Counted from the stretch's first letter, positions 16,682 to 25,328 are shown. The stretch is 64,000 bases of DNA from [Bacillus] enclensis (GCF_001456935.1 NZ_KQ758482.1:724249-788248); one strand, 5' to 3'. The notes: generated by a model from the letters alone, not told the origin. Numbers and translations are program-made.

Positions 16682-17269
16682 TTAGTGAAAGGAATATCCA
16701 TCACTATCCTTATGATGTGTCAAAATTGTCGTAAAAAAACCTACTGTACTTATTGCGAACAGGGAATACAAAAATGATTCCAGCCCGATGATCGACCATC
16801 CGATAAGAAGGACCACACTATCGATTGCAAAAATCAGCTTTCCCACGTTAAACCCTGAACTCTTTCCGATTAATTGGGCGAGTAAGTCCGTACCGCCGGT
16901 TGCTGAATCAGCCCTGAGCATCAAACCGATCCCAATGCCGACAAACGCCCCTCCGATAAAAGCGCTTAACAACGGGGGAAGAATGTGAAAGTCTTTCCAT
17001 CTGTGAAAAAAATCAATCATAAACGAGGACAGCCATAACCCATGGATACTGTTATAAAATAGCGGCCGGTCCTTAATGAATGCCAAACAATAGAGCGGGA
17101 TGCTCAAAAGAATGATGGTTAGTCCGGGCTTAAAGCCGAACCAATAGTGGAATATGAGCCCGATGCCGATCATGCCCCCGTCCAGGAAGTGATGCGGCAC
17201 AAAATAAAGGTTAATCCCTATACCAACGAGCACACTGCCTAACACCAGAATATAAAAACCTTTAAACAT
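16682..17269 (-). CDS. YitT family membrane protein (no DUF2179 tail)
   Basis: A 195-residue polytopic protein with about five or six helices and the YitT signatures GSVLVGIGINLYFVPHHFLDGGMIGIG and GIGLMLRADSATGGTDLLAQLI. Family members of full length carry a cytoplasmic DUF2179 domain of about 85 residues after the membrane part; here it is missing, giving a short-form protein. Function is unknown, possibly transport. The start follows GGAGGGAAGAGGG. Confidence 0.85.
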   Translation of the reverse strand: MFKGFYILVLGSVLVGIGINLYFVPHHFLDGGMIGIGLIFHYWFGFKPGLTIILLSIPLYCLAFIKDRPLFYNSIHGLWLSSFMIDFFHRWKDFHILPPLLSAFIGGAFVGIGIGLMLRADSATGGTDLLAQLIGKSSGFNVGKLIFAIDSVVLLIGWSIIGLESFLYSLFAISTVGFFTTILTHHKDSDGYSFH

Positions 17270-17410
17270 CCCTCTTCCCTCCGATCGGGTCCATTTGGAC
17301 AGACCCCCTTTATTATTGTTTATGAGAGAAGAGGGTGAAAAAGTCTTTCTATTTCAGCAGGGTTCAAATTTTAGTGCTTCTTTACAAGCTAGCAGCCCCT
17401 TTTGAAAATA

Positions 17411-17442
17411 AAAAAACAGGAAGCGCATAGCTTCCTGCCTTT
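17411..17442 (-). terminator. Terminator of the VanY-type gene
   Basis: CAGGAAGC and GCTTCCTG form the stem; the minus strand continues with TTTTTTTATTTTC. Confidence 0.8.
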
Positions 17443-17445
17443 CAC

Positions 17446-18306
17446 TTATATTTCTTTTACATTTTTAAAGTATTCTTCAAGTGACCAGTCATTTTCATAT
17501 ATGACTTTGGCGGCGTCTTTTCCTACGTATCTGAAATGCCAAGGTTCATACTGGTATTGTGTAATATCGACTTTATCTTCAGGGTAGCGGAGGATAAACC
17601 CGTATTTATGTGCATTGGCTGCCAGCCATTTCCCTTCTTTCGTTTGGGCGAATTCAATATTCACCTGGAAATCATTGCTCTGGCTTGAGATATCCATTGC
17701 CAGTCCGGACTGATGTTCACTTTGTCCAGGCGGTGCAACGGCCATGACGGCCTTTTCTTTGCCGAACTGCTCGATTTCACGATTCAAGAGCATTTCCTGG
17801 TAATCATAAGAACGATAACCTGAAATAGCTGTGAGATAGATTTGTTCAGATTTCGCAGCCGCAAACATTTGCTCGAGGGCCTTTGCAGCTTCCTCACGGA
17901 GATGGGCCTTTTCCAGGTCCTCGTTTCCGAAAACGAATGGAACTTTTGGACGCACCAAATCTTCCGGTTTATACTCACCCAGCGCGAATTCCTTATTTAC
18001 AAGTGCAAGTATATTGGCAGGGTTCTGAATGACCTGCTTTCCATCCACTAGCTTCACTTGATTGAAGAATTGTGATTCCAATTGAAGCTCGGGCGGGACC
18101 GTCTCTTCTTCCGCAACTTCACCGCCACCCTCGTCACCTGGAGTTGCATCCGGGGATTCCTTCATCCCTGAGCTGTTGTTTTCTTCTGTGTCCTTTGTTT
18201 CTTCGGACTGTTTTTCACCGAATAAATTCTGGGTCCATTCTTGTGCTTGCTGACACCCGGACAAAATGACAAGGGAGCCGGCAATAACCAGGATGACCTT
18301 TTTCAT
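17446..18306 (-). CDS. Lipoprotein D-alanyl-D-alanine carboxypeptidase (VanY/LdcB, M15)
   Basis: A 286-residue protein with a lipobox signal (ILSGCQQ, cysteine at 18), a Glu/Ser-rich linker to about residue 70, and an M15B peptidase domain. Zinc and catalytic motifs are GYRSYDYQEMLLNREI, SEHQSGLAMDIS (H and D zinc ligands) and EPWHFRYVG (the catalytic E and third ligand H). It trims D-Ala or D-Ala-D-Lac from wall stem peptides at the outer membrane face. Start 18306 follows AGGTGAAAGT. The terminator downstream makes it a single gene. Confidence 0.92.
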   Translation of the reverse strand: MKKVILVIAGSLVILSGCQQAQEWTQNLFGEKQSEETKDTEENNSSGMKESPDATPGDEGGGEVAEEETVPPELQLESQFFNQVKLVDGKQVIQNPANILALVNKEFALGEYKPEDLVRPKVPFVFGNEDLEKAHLREEAAKALEQMFAAAKSEQIYLTAISGYRSYDYQEMLLNREIEQFGKEKAVMAVAPPGQSEHQSGLAMDISSQSNDFQVNIEFAQTKEGKWLAANAHKYGFILRYPEDKVDITQYQYEPWHFRYVGKDAAKVIYENDWSLEEYFKNVKEI

Positions 18307-18406
18307 ACTTTCACCTAGTTTCTCTATATTGTTACAAACTACATATTAACATGGATTGACTGACATGTAATAGGATAATCCTACTGTATTCAGGATTATT
18401 GCATAA

Positions 18407-18438
18407 TAAAACTGCTTACCATTTAAGTAAGCAGTTTA
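18407..18438 (-). terminator. Terminator of deoD
   Basis: AAACTGCTTAC pairs with GTAAGCAGTTT; the minus strand continues TTATTATG. Confidence 0.8.
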
Positions 18439-18459
18439 AGAAAGCGTTATCTTTCCGGG

Positions 18460-19164
18460 TTATTCCTTGATTGCTGCTTCGAGAGCCACTTCAATCATTT
18501 CATTGAAAGTCGTTTGGCGCTCTTCGGCTGACGTTTCTTCACCTGTCAGGATGTGGTCGCTGACGGTCAATACGGAAAGGGCGTTACGGCCATATTTTGC
18601 AGCCAATGTATAAAGAGCCGATGTTTCCATTTCAATTGCAAGGATTCCATATTGAGCCCATTTTTCATGTTCCGCATTATCGTTATAGAACATATCCGCC
18701 GTGAATACGTTCCCCACTTTCAGGCTAAGTCCTTTTTCGACTCCGCTTTCGTAAGCGCGTTTCAGCAAATCGAAGTCAGCAGTCGGGGCATAGTCGATCC
18801 CATTAAAAGTCAACTTGTTCATTTGCGAATCTGTTGAAGAAGTCATGGCAAGGATTACATCACGTACTTTGACATCCTTCTGGATTGCTCCGCAAGTACC
18901 TACGCGGATCAAATTCTGCACATTGTAACTTTGCATCAATTCGTTGATATAAATGGAGATGGACGGGACCCCCATTCCTGTGCCCTGTACACTGATTCTT
19001 TTTCCTTTATACGTTCCGGTGTACCCGAACATATTGCGAACTTCGTTATAACAAACAGGATTCTCCAAGAATGTCTCTGCTATATATTTAGCCCTTAACG
19101 GATCTCCCGGCAGTAAGACCGTTTCTGCAATTTCATTTTCTTTGGCATTAATATGTATGCTCAT
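18460..19164 (-). CDS. deoD: Purine nucleoside phosphorylase DeoD
   Basis: A 234-residue hexameric-type purine nucleoside phosphorylase of standard length. Visible signatures are [17 protein letters not shown] (phosphate-binding GDP-x-R), RVGTCGAIQ, and the purine site VSDHILTGE with Asp near residue 203. It splits purine (deoxy)nucleosides by phosphorolysis for salvage in the cytoplasm. ATG 19164 follows AGGAGGAATT. In B. subtilis deoD has a sporulation link by location; here it is a single-gene unit. Confidence 0.95.
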   Translation of the reverse strand: MSIHINAKENEIAETVLLPGDPLRAKYIAETFLENPVCYNEVRNMFGYTGTYKGKRISVQGTGMGVPSISIYINELMQSYNVQNLIRVGTCGAIQKDVKVRDVILAMTSSTDSQMNKLTFNGIDYAPTADFDLLKRAYESGVEKGLSLKVGNVFTADMFYNDNAEHEKWAQYGILAIEMETSALYTLAAKYGRNALSVLTVSDHILTGEETSAEERQTTFNEMIEVALEAAIKE

Positions 19165-19297
19165 CTTACAATTCCTCCTATTATAGAACTTACTGAAGTA
19201 CCATTGTAATCCTTTTCTTAAGCTTATGCAACGCCTTCAGAGTTCACGGATAGGAAGCGTCGGACTGGAAAGACTATAGATGGAAGGAGGTATGGTC

Positions 19298-19420
19298 ATG
19301 ACGAAGGAAAAAATGAGCAAGAAACTTAAGCAGGCCGTCCAGCATGCGAATGAAACAAACCCTTCCACCCGCTCGGGGACTCAGCCTAACTCTTCAAGAA
19401 CCGAAAGGCTAAAATCTTAA
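19298..19420 (+). CDS. Small basic protein (40 aa), unrecognised
   Basis: A 40-codon gene with GGAAGGAGG seven bases before ATG 19298. The product MTKEKMSKKLKQAVQHANETNPSTRSGTQPNSSRTERLKS is hydrophilic, Lys/Gln/Asn/Ser-rich and lacks Cys and Trp, like many minor small acid-soluble spore proteins, but it matches no named Ssp that I know. The next small gene follows 18 bases downstream in the same orientation, and together they end in a bidirectional terminator, so they form a two-gene unit. Confidence 0.6.
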   Translation: MTKEKMSKKLKQAVQHANETNPSTRSGTQPNSSRTERLKS

Positions 19421-19438
19421 TAACACGGAGGGATCCTT

Positions 19439-19582
19439 TTGGGTAAAAAGCACCGTAACAGAATCAATTCGCCAAAGAAAAATAATCACATTCCTAAAGA
19501 AGCAATCGAGGCCGAACACAATGCCCATGCGAAAGAGCATTCAACGGTAAACAGAAAGAACGGGCCCGGCCACAACCTTTGA
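19439..19582 (+). CDS. Small hydrophilic protein (47 aa), unrecognised
   Basis: A 47-codon gene starting at TTG 19439 with GGAGGGATCC upstream. Product: GKKHRNRINSPKKNNHIPKEAIEAEHNAHAKEHSTVNRKNGPGHNL after the initiator, very rich in His, Asn and Lys. It resembles small spore-associated proteins by composition only. It is the second gene of the pair that starts at 19298. Confidence 0.55.
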   Translation: MGKKHRNRINSPKKNNHIPKEAIEAEHNAHAKEHSTVNRKNGPGHNL

Positions 19583-19589
19583 TGAAGTG

Positions 19590-19632
19590 AAAAAAGGAAA
19601 GACTCCATTACGGGTGTCTTTCCTTTATTTTC
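19590..19632. terminator. Bidirectional terminator
   Basis: GGAAAGAC pairs with GTCTTTCC, with A-tract before and T-tract after; it serves the small-gene pair and yodL. Confidence 0.8.
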
Positions 19633-19634
19633 AA

Positions 19635-19955
19635 TCAATGCAGAAGGATCCGGTTGATCCTTTTCCAGCCGTTTGGCTGCAATCGATAATAGAAATGACC
19701 CCTTCTTCCCTCATCTATAAAAATGATATCGCGGGTTGCCATATACCTGCCTTTGTAATCTGCGGGCATGAGGTCGGGTACATTAAAGATCCTGAACGTT
19801 TCATATAGTGCCTCTTCATGATTATTCGCTTTTATTGATATCCTGTACACCTTCTGGTAGCCCTTGTCTTCCCCGTATTTTGGAGTTTGAAATACAGTGA
19901 TGTCATAATTTGACCTCAGCATTCTGGGACGTTTGATTTTTTCAAGTAACAGCAT
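19635..19955 (-). CDS. yodL: YodL-like protein
   Basis: A 106-residue protein with the conserved run YDITVFQTPKYG, KGYQKVYRISI, PDLMPADYKGRYMATRDIIFIDEGRRG and YYRLQPNGWKRINR, which matches Bacillus YodL. In B. subtilis YodL is a sporulation-stage protein whose expression perturbs MreB. The start 19955 has GGAGGGGTG upstream. Its place beside spo0M and yozD follows the yod segment of Bacillus. Confidence 0.78.
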   Translation of the reverse strand: MLLLEKIKRPRMLRSNYDITVFQTPKYGEDKGYQKVYRISIKANNHEEALYETFRIFNVPDLMPADYKGRYMATRDIIFIDEGRRGHFYYRLQPNGWKRINRILLH

Positions 19956-20046
19956 GAGCACCCCTCCGGTTAAGTAGTACTATTAGTATTAAACAAAGGG
20001 GCTGTCGAATCCTTCATCAAAAAATGAGAACCTTTGTCGAAACGTC

Positions 20047-20817
20047 TTAAATGAATTTGTCGATGGTTTCTTTCAGCTTTGAAGACAGGTGGGGCAGATC
20101 GCTTGAACGGATCGTCATCTTTACCATTGATTCGTCCATTTCGAGTGCTTCAGCCAGAAATCCCCCAAGCCCTCTTGCTCTGCGGTCCACTTCAATCAAC
20201 ACATCTGCCTGCTCCTCTGACTGATTAAGAAACATCAGCTCGATTTCATCCAATGAACGCTGATACGCTCCGCTTACAGGAACGAATTCAAACTCCTGAA
20301 TGAACGGATATCTTCCCCTGAATCGGCGGGGAGCCTGTTCGCATTCGACCTTCCTTATCCTGAAACCAAGATCCTGTACAGATTGGAGAATGCCATTTAT
20401 TAAGTTATGGGGAACGATTTCAATATAATCTTTATCTTTTGGGTCCACCGAATTTTTTATATCAAGACCCGTTGCCACCCACACCCTTGTATTGCCGTAT
20501 GTGATTGGCGTTTCAAATGGAAGAGTGAACGAAAACGGGATTTCTCTCTTTTCATTTTCCCCGATTGTGAATGGTTCTGATATTTGAACCTTTTGAATCG
20601 GAGCATAGTCAGTATATTTTTTATCATCCGACTCACGGATATACGTTGTATAAAGAGTGAGATAGATCGAATCGATCGTCTGGGAAGTACTCCCCCCTTT
20701 GATTTCCACAACACCTTTTGCCGTTTCACCGGCTTGATAGCTTGATTTTTCCAACTTCGTATCCACTGTTGCTGCACCGATTCCAAATGATGCAAACACT
20801 TTATTAAAAAACGACAT
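20047..20817 (-). CDS. spo0M: Sporulation-control protein Spo0M
   Basis: A 256-residue arrestin-like protein with the N-terminal signature FFNKVFASFGIGAATVDTKLEKSSYQAGETAKGVVEIKGG, typical of Spo0M. The rest is beta-sandwich and a C-terminal DLPHLSSKLKETIDKFI. Spo0M affects early sporulation and cell division in B. subtilis. It lies 13 bases after the kinase gene, so it should be the last gene of a three-gene operon with the kinase and the small basic protein. ATG 20817 follows GGGAGGAATAGGC. Confidence 0.92.
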   Translation of the reverse strand: MSFFNKVFASFGIGAATVDTKLEKSSYQAGETAKGVVEIKGGSTSQTIDSIYLTLYTTYIRESDDKKYTDYAPIQKVQISEPFTIGENEKREIPFSFTLPFETPITYGNTRVWVATGLDIKNSVDPKDKDYIEIVPHNLINGILQSVQDLGFRIRKVECEQAPRRFRGRYPFIQEFEFVPVSGAYQRSLDEIELMFLNQSEEQADVLIEVDRRARGLGGFLAEALEMDESMVKMTIRSSDLPHLSSKLKETIDKFI

Positions 20818-20830
20818 GCCTATTCCTCCC

Positions 20831-21634
20831 TTATCTTCTGCTTAAATCATATCTTATTTTCATTAGTTCCATATAAGCTTGTTCCGCATTTTCAAAAGAA
20901 CCGTCATACCTGAGCAGTTTTTGGATCAATCCCCTGGTTGCCGGGCTGATGTCCAGTTCTTCCTCCCAACTCCTTTCTTTACGTTCAACCGGCTCGTAAG
21001 ATGAATACAGAAGGAACAACAGGAAATGTCCGAGTGCATATAAATCACTTTTTGCAGTCTTTTCCCTCATATATTCCTTATGTAGAAGAGGAACTTCCGA
21101 ATTATCTCTTTGTATCCTGCACGCCAGGCCGAAGTCGATGATGTTTATGACTCCGTTATCCCACAAGATGTTCGGGATCCTCAGATCCCTGTGTAAATAG
21201 CCGCTCTTATGGATAACCATGATCAATTTCACCAATTGAATGCCTAAGTCTAAAGATTCTTCTTCAGAATAGGTTTTTCCTTCCTTAAAAATCAAATCTT
21301 CAAACGTCCTGCCATCCATTTTTTCCATGATGAAATAGGGAGTCTGTTTAAACACACCTTTTTCATATATTTCAGGAAACCGGGGATGGTTCAGTACTTC
21401 CAGGACAGCCGTTTCATTATCAATGTATTTCATGGAATCGGTAAACCATTTTTTATAAGGGCGTACCCTTTTCAATACAGCTCTATCCCCGGTATGGACC
21501 TGCCTTACATCATAAGCGGTGCCGTAGCTCCCTTTTCCCAAACAGGTCATGACCTGGAATTGATTGATTCTTTCCCCGCTTTTCCATACTACTTCAAATC
21601 CGTCAACCATCCTTCGAAACAGGGATCCGATCAT
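20831..21634 (-). CDS. Soluble Ser/Thr protein kinase (YbdM-like)
   Basis: A 267-residue Hanks-type kinase without a membrane segment. Glycine loop CLGKGSYGTAYDV, VAIK-like lysine in VLKRVRP, catalytic loop YLHRDLRIPNILWD, DFG in NIIDFGLA. The usual HRDLKxxN is changed to HRDLRIPN, as in B. subtilis YbdM and YrzF. The C-terminal helices follow without further domains. It is the second gene of an operon ending in spo0M; regulation of Spo0M or early sporulation by phosphorylation is an inference. Confidence 0.85.
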   Translation of the reverse strand: MIGSLFRRMVDGFEVVWKSGERINQFQVMTCLGKGSYGTAYDVRQVHTGDRAVLKRVRPYKKWFTDSMKYIDNETAVLEVLNHPRFPEIYEKGVFKQTPYFIMEKMDGRTFEDLIFKEGKTYSEEESLDLGIQLVKLIMVIHKSGYLHRDLRIPNILWDNGVINIIDFGLACRIQRDNSEVPLLHKEYMREKTAKSDLYALGHFLLFLLYSSYEPVERKERSWEEELDISPATRGLIQKLLRYDGSFENAEQAYMELMKIRYDLSRR

Positions 21635-21642
21635 GATGTGTC

Positions 21643-21810
21643 CTAGCTGCTGAAAAAGCTTGAGAAGAAACTTTTACTCTTATATTTTTTCTTGTAATGA
21701 TGATGACCATAATGTTTATGCTTTTTATACTTCTTCCAATTATCACTTGAACTGTAGTAGTGCGGCTTAGAATGTGATCCTAATAAACTCTTCAGTATTT
21801 TCTTTAGCAC
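21643..21810 (-). CDS. Small His/Lys/Tyr-rich protein
   Basis: A 55-codon gene starting at GTG 21810, with GGGGGA upstream. The product has many His, Lys, Tyr and Ser residues (HYGHHHYKKKYKSKS) and ends in SFFSSFFSS. It is 8 bases from the kinase gene, so probably co-transcribed. No family is recognised; metal binding or coat-like roles are possible from composition but not shown. Confidence 0.5.
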   Translation of the reverse strand: MLKKILKSLLGSHSKPHYYSSSDNWKKYKKHKHYGHHHYKKKYKSKSFFSSFFSS

Positions 21811-21876
21811 CCGGGGTTCCCCCATTCAAATTTATTGTATCTATATATACGGTTATATGTTTCCTTTGGTTTCAAA

Positions 21877-21934
21877 AATAAAAAAGGTCCGCCCCCCGGC
21901 ACATATGAATGCGCCAGAGGGACGGGCCTTTTCA
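21877..21934 (-). terminator. Terminator of yozD
   Basis: AAAAGGCCCGTCCC pairs with GGGGCGGACCTTTT with two mismatches; followed by TTTATTTTTG on the minus strand. Confidence 0.75.
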
Positions 21935-21941
21935 TTCGAAT

Positions 21942-22118
21942 TTATACGTCCTCTTCCCATTCCTCGTCAATGATGCACTTGGCAATCAGATACTCGAAGG
22001 TTATGTCCGCCAGTTCCTCAAGTTCTTCTTCGGAAGGAACATAGCCTCTTTGCACAAGTTCTTTCATGAAGAAGTCGGCAATTTCTTCAGTGTCGATAAA
22101 GACTTCTATCTCCCGCAT
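21942..22118 (-). CDS. yozD: YozD-like protein
   Basis: A 58-residue acidic protein, MREIEVFIDTEEIADFFMKELVQRGYVP..., matching the short YozD family found in the Bacillus yod region. Start 22118 has AAAGGGGGCGATC upstream. Function unknown. It has its own terminator downstream. Confidence 0.75.
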   Translation of the reverse strand: MREIEVFIDTEEIADFFMKELVQRGYVPSEEELEELADITFEYLIAKCIIDEEWEEDV

Positions 22119-22245
22119 TTGATCGCCCCCTTTGATTCTCAATTTATGATGCTGACAGCTTAGTTATGCCAGCAGAAAAAAAGTTTTCATATGAGGTTCA
22201 GGACAAGCATACACTTTACCATTAAGATTAGAGGAGCGATTATAT

Positions 22246-22413
22246 ATGTTGACATTGATCAAAAAAGGCCGATCCACACTAAAAGATTTTGAAAGCGGCG
22301 AAGGGAAAATTGCAGCCTGTATGCAATGGGTTCTTCGTGCCATACTGATATCTTTCTTATTGATAAGTGTTCCGCTATTTTTATATATTATGTGGATTAT
22401 TCCTTCTCTTTGA
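22246..22413 (+). CDS. Small single-pass membrane protein (55 aa)
   Basis: A 55-codon gene with GAGGAGCGATTATAT before ATG 22246. It has a basic N-terminal part (LIKKGRSTLKDFESGEGK) and one hydrophobic helix (AILISFLLISVPLFLYIMWII). It converges with yodN and their coding ends overlap by 17 bases. It is not recognised. Confidence 0.6.
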   Translation: MLTLIKKGRSTLKDFESGEGKIAACMQWVLRAILISFLLISVPLFLYIMWIIPSL

Positions 22414-23053
22414 CTGCGGAGTGAGAATTTGCGTGATTTTTCAATTGCTCAAGGACATGCTCCATTTTCTTTTTATACGTGGGATCGCGAAAGAAAAGAT
22501 AAAGAGCTTTATAGTCATTATAATAATCGAGCAGCTGGTCCACCCAGCTTGTTTTATGTGAAGGGGACTTAAGGAGTTTGGTCTTGGCATCCTTTTTATG
22601 AGGAAACACAAAACCATACTTTTTAATGAACGCTTCCGCCTGTTCTTCATCTGCTACAAGAGTGATTTCATCTTCGTCTGCTTCCAGCCATTCCCCGTCG
22701 GTTATCCTCATCAATTCGTATATGACGTCTTCCCAGGCATCGTCTTTATAGCGCCAGATCTCTGTCCGGAATCCGACCACTTTAAATAAATCCTCTTCAT
22801 ACCCCTTAACGATGACCAGATCTCCAAATAAAAATTTATATTCGATATCGATTTGTTCTTGTTCGAAAATATAACCGTCATAAGATTCCAGGAGCTCCAG
22901 TGCTTTTTCTTTGAATAGGCCTTCACTATCGTTTACTTCATAAAGGAATTCCCCATCCAGTTTTTTTATATTCGTTATCTTCCCTACTGTACCGTAGATT
23001 GTCACGACTACCGTTTCTCCTACCCTGAATTTAGGCTCTTTTCGATTCTTCAT
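22397..23053 (-). CDS. yodN: YodN-like protein
   Basis: A 218-residue protein without membrane segments. The first 120 residues look like two small beta-barrel domains (KFRVGETVVVTIYGTVGKI and YKFLFGDLVIVKGY), SH3-like, followed by a charged helical C-terminus. The neighbouring yozD/yozE context fits YodN, whose function is unknown. Start 23053 follows GAGGGGAGA. Its 3' end overlaps the converging 55-residue gene. Confidence 0.65.
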   Translation of the reverse strand: MKNRKEPKFRVGETVVVTIYGTVGKITNIKKLDGEFLYEVNDSEGLFKEKALELLESYDGYIFEQEQIDIEYKFLFGDLVIVKGYEEDLFKVVGFRTEIWRYKDDAWEDVIYELMRITDGEWLEADEDEITLVADEEQAEAFIKKYGFVFPHKKDAKTKLLKSPSHKTSWVDQLLDYYNDYKALYLFFRDPTYKKKMEHVLEQLKNHANSHSAVKEKE

Positions 23054-23182
23054 TCTCCCCTCACCCTTAATCGCCTTTTTTATATAATATGCAGTTATCA
23101 CTGTAACGGGATACAAGAATTCGGTTTTCCGCTTCCCTCATCGAATCTGGACGGATACCCACTATCTCTCTGGTCAATTGAG

Positions 23183-23228
23183 GAAAAAAAAGACTGACTT
23201 CAGTTCAAAGATTCACTTCAGTCAGTCT
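23183..23228 (-). terminator. Terminator of yozE
   Basis: AGACTGACT / AGTCAGTCT stem with the minus-strand continuation TTTTTTTCC. Confidence 0.85.
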
Positions 23229-23233
23229 ATTTC

Positions 23234-23458
23234 TTATCCTTTTTCTTCTATTAGATATAGATCCCATGCCCGGTCAAAGATGATCATGCTCTCAAGGTAT
23301 GAACCATTCATTTCGAGGTATGAACTGATTTCATCGTAATCCCACGATTGTTTCGGGAAGCTGTGATCATCATATGCTTCGTTGGCAAACCTCGTTATAT
23401 CATCTTTCGCTGTCGGCTGCCTGTGTTTCATTAAATAATGATAAAATGACTTTCTCAT
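23234..23458 (-). CDS. yozE: YozE family protein
   Basis: A 74-residue protein of the YozE_SAM_like (DUF1250) family: MRKSFYHYLMKHRQP, DDITRFANEAYDDHSFPKQSWDYDEISSYLEMNG. The fold is a small helical bundle similar to SAM domains; role unknown. Start 23458 is set by AGGTGGTTTG; upstream residues in the longer frame look non-coding. It is 73 bases after yokU, on the same strand. Confidence 0.88.
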   Translation of the reverse strand: MRKSFYHYLMKHRQPTAKDDITRFANEAYDDHSFPKQSWDYDEISSYLEMNGSYLESMIIFDRAWDLYLIEEKG

Positions 23459-23531
23459 CAAACCACCTGTCCTTATAAAACTGTCTTTTTTAAAAGGATA
23501 GCGGATGATGGGGCATCCGTAAAGCATGATG

Positions 23532-23816
23532 CTAAAAACGGAAATAATTCTTCTTTAGGAATCTTGGAATTTTCAAAAGTTCTTCGTACGTAAGCCGGTC
23601 CGTGAGCTTTTTGGTGTCTATCAACATTAATTGATCTTCAATTTCATTGATTACATGCTCCTCCTGATATTCCATCCCGCATTTTTTGCAGTTGAGCACC
23701 GGGACTTGTTCTATTGTGATTGCCCTGGTGCCGTCCGGAAGTTCCCAGTATACATTTCCTTTTTCCTTGGCGACTTCTGCTTCACCGCACCACTCGCACC
23801 TGATGTTATTTTCCAT
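23532..23816 (-). CDS. yokU: YokU-like zinc-finger protein
   Basis: A 94-residue protein with a CxxC pair at each half (IRCEWCGEAEV and LNCKKCGMEYQEE), a YgiT-type zinc finger. It starts 11 bases inside the 3' end of kamA, so the two are translationally coupled; AAGGATG within kamA serves as ribosome site. It is conserved next to kamA in Bacillus, suggesting a role with the mutase, but no function is proven. Confidence 0.78.
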   Translation of the reverse strand: MENNIRCEWCGEAEVAKEKGNVYWELPDGTRAITIEQVPVLNCKKCGMEYQEEHVINEIEDQLMLIDTKKLTDRLTYEELLKIPRFLKKNYFRF

Positions 23817-25227
23817 CGGCACTGTCATCCTTTTTGACGGCTGTATTTTCCATTTTTGCAAGCATGGCTTTATGCTTCTTTTCTTTCAGCTGATCCCGTT
23901 TATCCCTGAAGTTCTTCAAGGAATGATGAGATGGGTCATCCTCGTACTGTTTCCTTCTCTCCAGCCTTTTTAATCCATTCGGGGTCAAAGAGGCATGAGT
24001 GTCATTCATCAAGCCCGCAATTCCTATGGTTGTATCTTTAATTTCTTCATCATGATAGATTTCCTTAAAATATTCATCCGCTCTTCCGGCTATATATCCC
24101 TGCGGTTCGGGATACGTTGAAATCACTCCCTCAAAGTTCCGGACAACGACTTTAGAAGCACTTTGTGAGATGAGATAGTTAGGCTGAAGGGATATTTTCC
24201 CTCCGCCTCCCGGAGCATCCAATACGAAAGTAGGCACTGCATATCCAGAAGTATGTCCCCTCAAGCCTTCCATGATTTCCAGTCCCTTGGCCACAGGTGC
24301 CCTGAAATGCCCGATGCCTTCTGAAAGATCACATTGATAAATATAATACGGCCGCACGCGTATCTTGACCAAATCATGCATCAGTTTCTTCATGATCGGG
24401 GTACTGTCATTGATCCCCGCCAGGATGACCGCCTGGTTCCCTACAGGCACCCCTGCATCGGCAAGCATTTCGCAGGCTTTTTTCGATTCTTCCGTGATTT
24501 CGATAGACGTATTGAAATGTGTGTTCAACCAAACAGGATGATATTTTTTCAATATGCTGCAAAGATTCTCTGTGATCCGCTGCGGGAATACCACCGGGGC
24601 CCTGGTACCGATCCTGATGATTTCAACATGCGGGATTTCCCGGAGGTTCTTCAGGATATATTCCAGGATTTGATCATTGATCAATAACCCATCCCCTCCC
24701 GACAGTAATACGTCCCGCACAGCCGGGGTCTCACGGATATATTCGATTGCGGCATCCAGTTGTTTTTTCGGCACACCCATGCCGATTTGTCCCGAAAAGC
24801 GCCTTCTTGTACAATAACGGCAGTACATGGAACACTGATTTGTCACGAGGAAAAGAACCCTGTCCGGATATCGATGTGTCAAACCGGGTACCGGCGAATC
24901 CTCATCCTCATGGAGGGGATCCTCCAAATCATATTTTGTCTTATTGATTTCTTTTCCTATTGGAACTGATTGCATTCTTATAGGACATCTGGGATCGTTT
25001 TCATTCATCAGCCAGGCATAGTAGGGTGTAATATTCAGGGGAATCGTCTTTGTTGAAATTCTTACCCCCTCTTCTTCCTCGGGAGTCAGATTCACGACTT
25101 TTTTTAAGTCATCAAGGGTTCTTATTGTATTTGTCAGCTGCCACAGCCAGTTATTCCATTGTTCCTCTGTTACATCCTTCCACAACTCAATATCCTTCCA
25201 GTCCCTCTTTGGTCTATATAGGTTCAT
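23806..25227 (-). CDS. kamA: Lysine 2,3-aminomutase KamA
   Basis: A 473-residue radical SAM/PLP enzyme. The iron-sulfur motif CSMYCRYC is at residues 132-139, the PLP-binding loop includes LDAPGGGGKISL, and the conserved region LSGGDGLLINDQILEYIL is present. It turns L-lysine into beta-lysine in the cytoplasm. Start ATG 25227 gives the N-terminus MNLYRPKRDWKDIELWKDV seen in Bacillus KamA; an ATG six codons earlier has a poorer site. It is inside the yodT-S-R-Q-P-kamA-yokU operon, which in B. subtilis is under sigma-E control in the mother cell. Confidence 0.95.
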   Translation of the reverse strand: MNLYRPKRDWKDIELWKDVTEEQWNNWLWQLTNTIRTLDDLKKVVNLTPEEEEGVRISTKTIPLNITPYYAWLMNENDPRCPIRMQSVPIGKEINKTKYDLEDPLHEDEDSPVPGLTHRYPDRVLFLVTNQCSMYCRYCTRRRFSGQIGMGVPKKQLDAAIEYIRETPAVRDVLLSGGDGLLINDQILEYILKNLREIPHVEIIRIGTRAPVVFPQRITENLCSILKKYHPVWLNTHFNTSIEITEESKKACEMLADAGVPVGNQAVILAGINDSTPIMKKLMHDLVKIRVRPYYIYQCDLSEGIGHFRAPVAKGLEIMEGLRGHTSGYAVPTFVLDAPGGGGKISLQPNYLISQSASKVVVRNFEGVISTYPEPQGYIAGRADEYFKEIYHDEEIKDTTIGIAGLMNDTHASLTPNGLKRLERRKQYEDDPSHHSLKNFRDKRDQLKEKKHKAMLAKMENTAVKKDDSADGK

Positions 25228-25328
25228 CTTCAATTCATCCACCATCTTTCATAAAGTTTCACCATAAGAACCATATGATGGCCGGCCCGCTCTATCAGCC
25301 TGGTCTTTTCATCCTTTTCCAGAATGAT

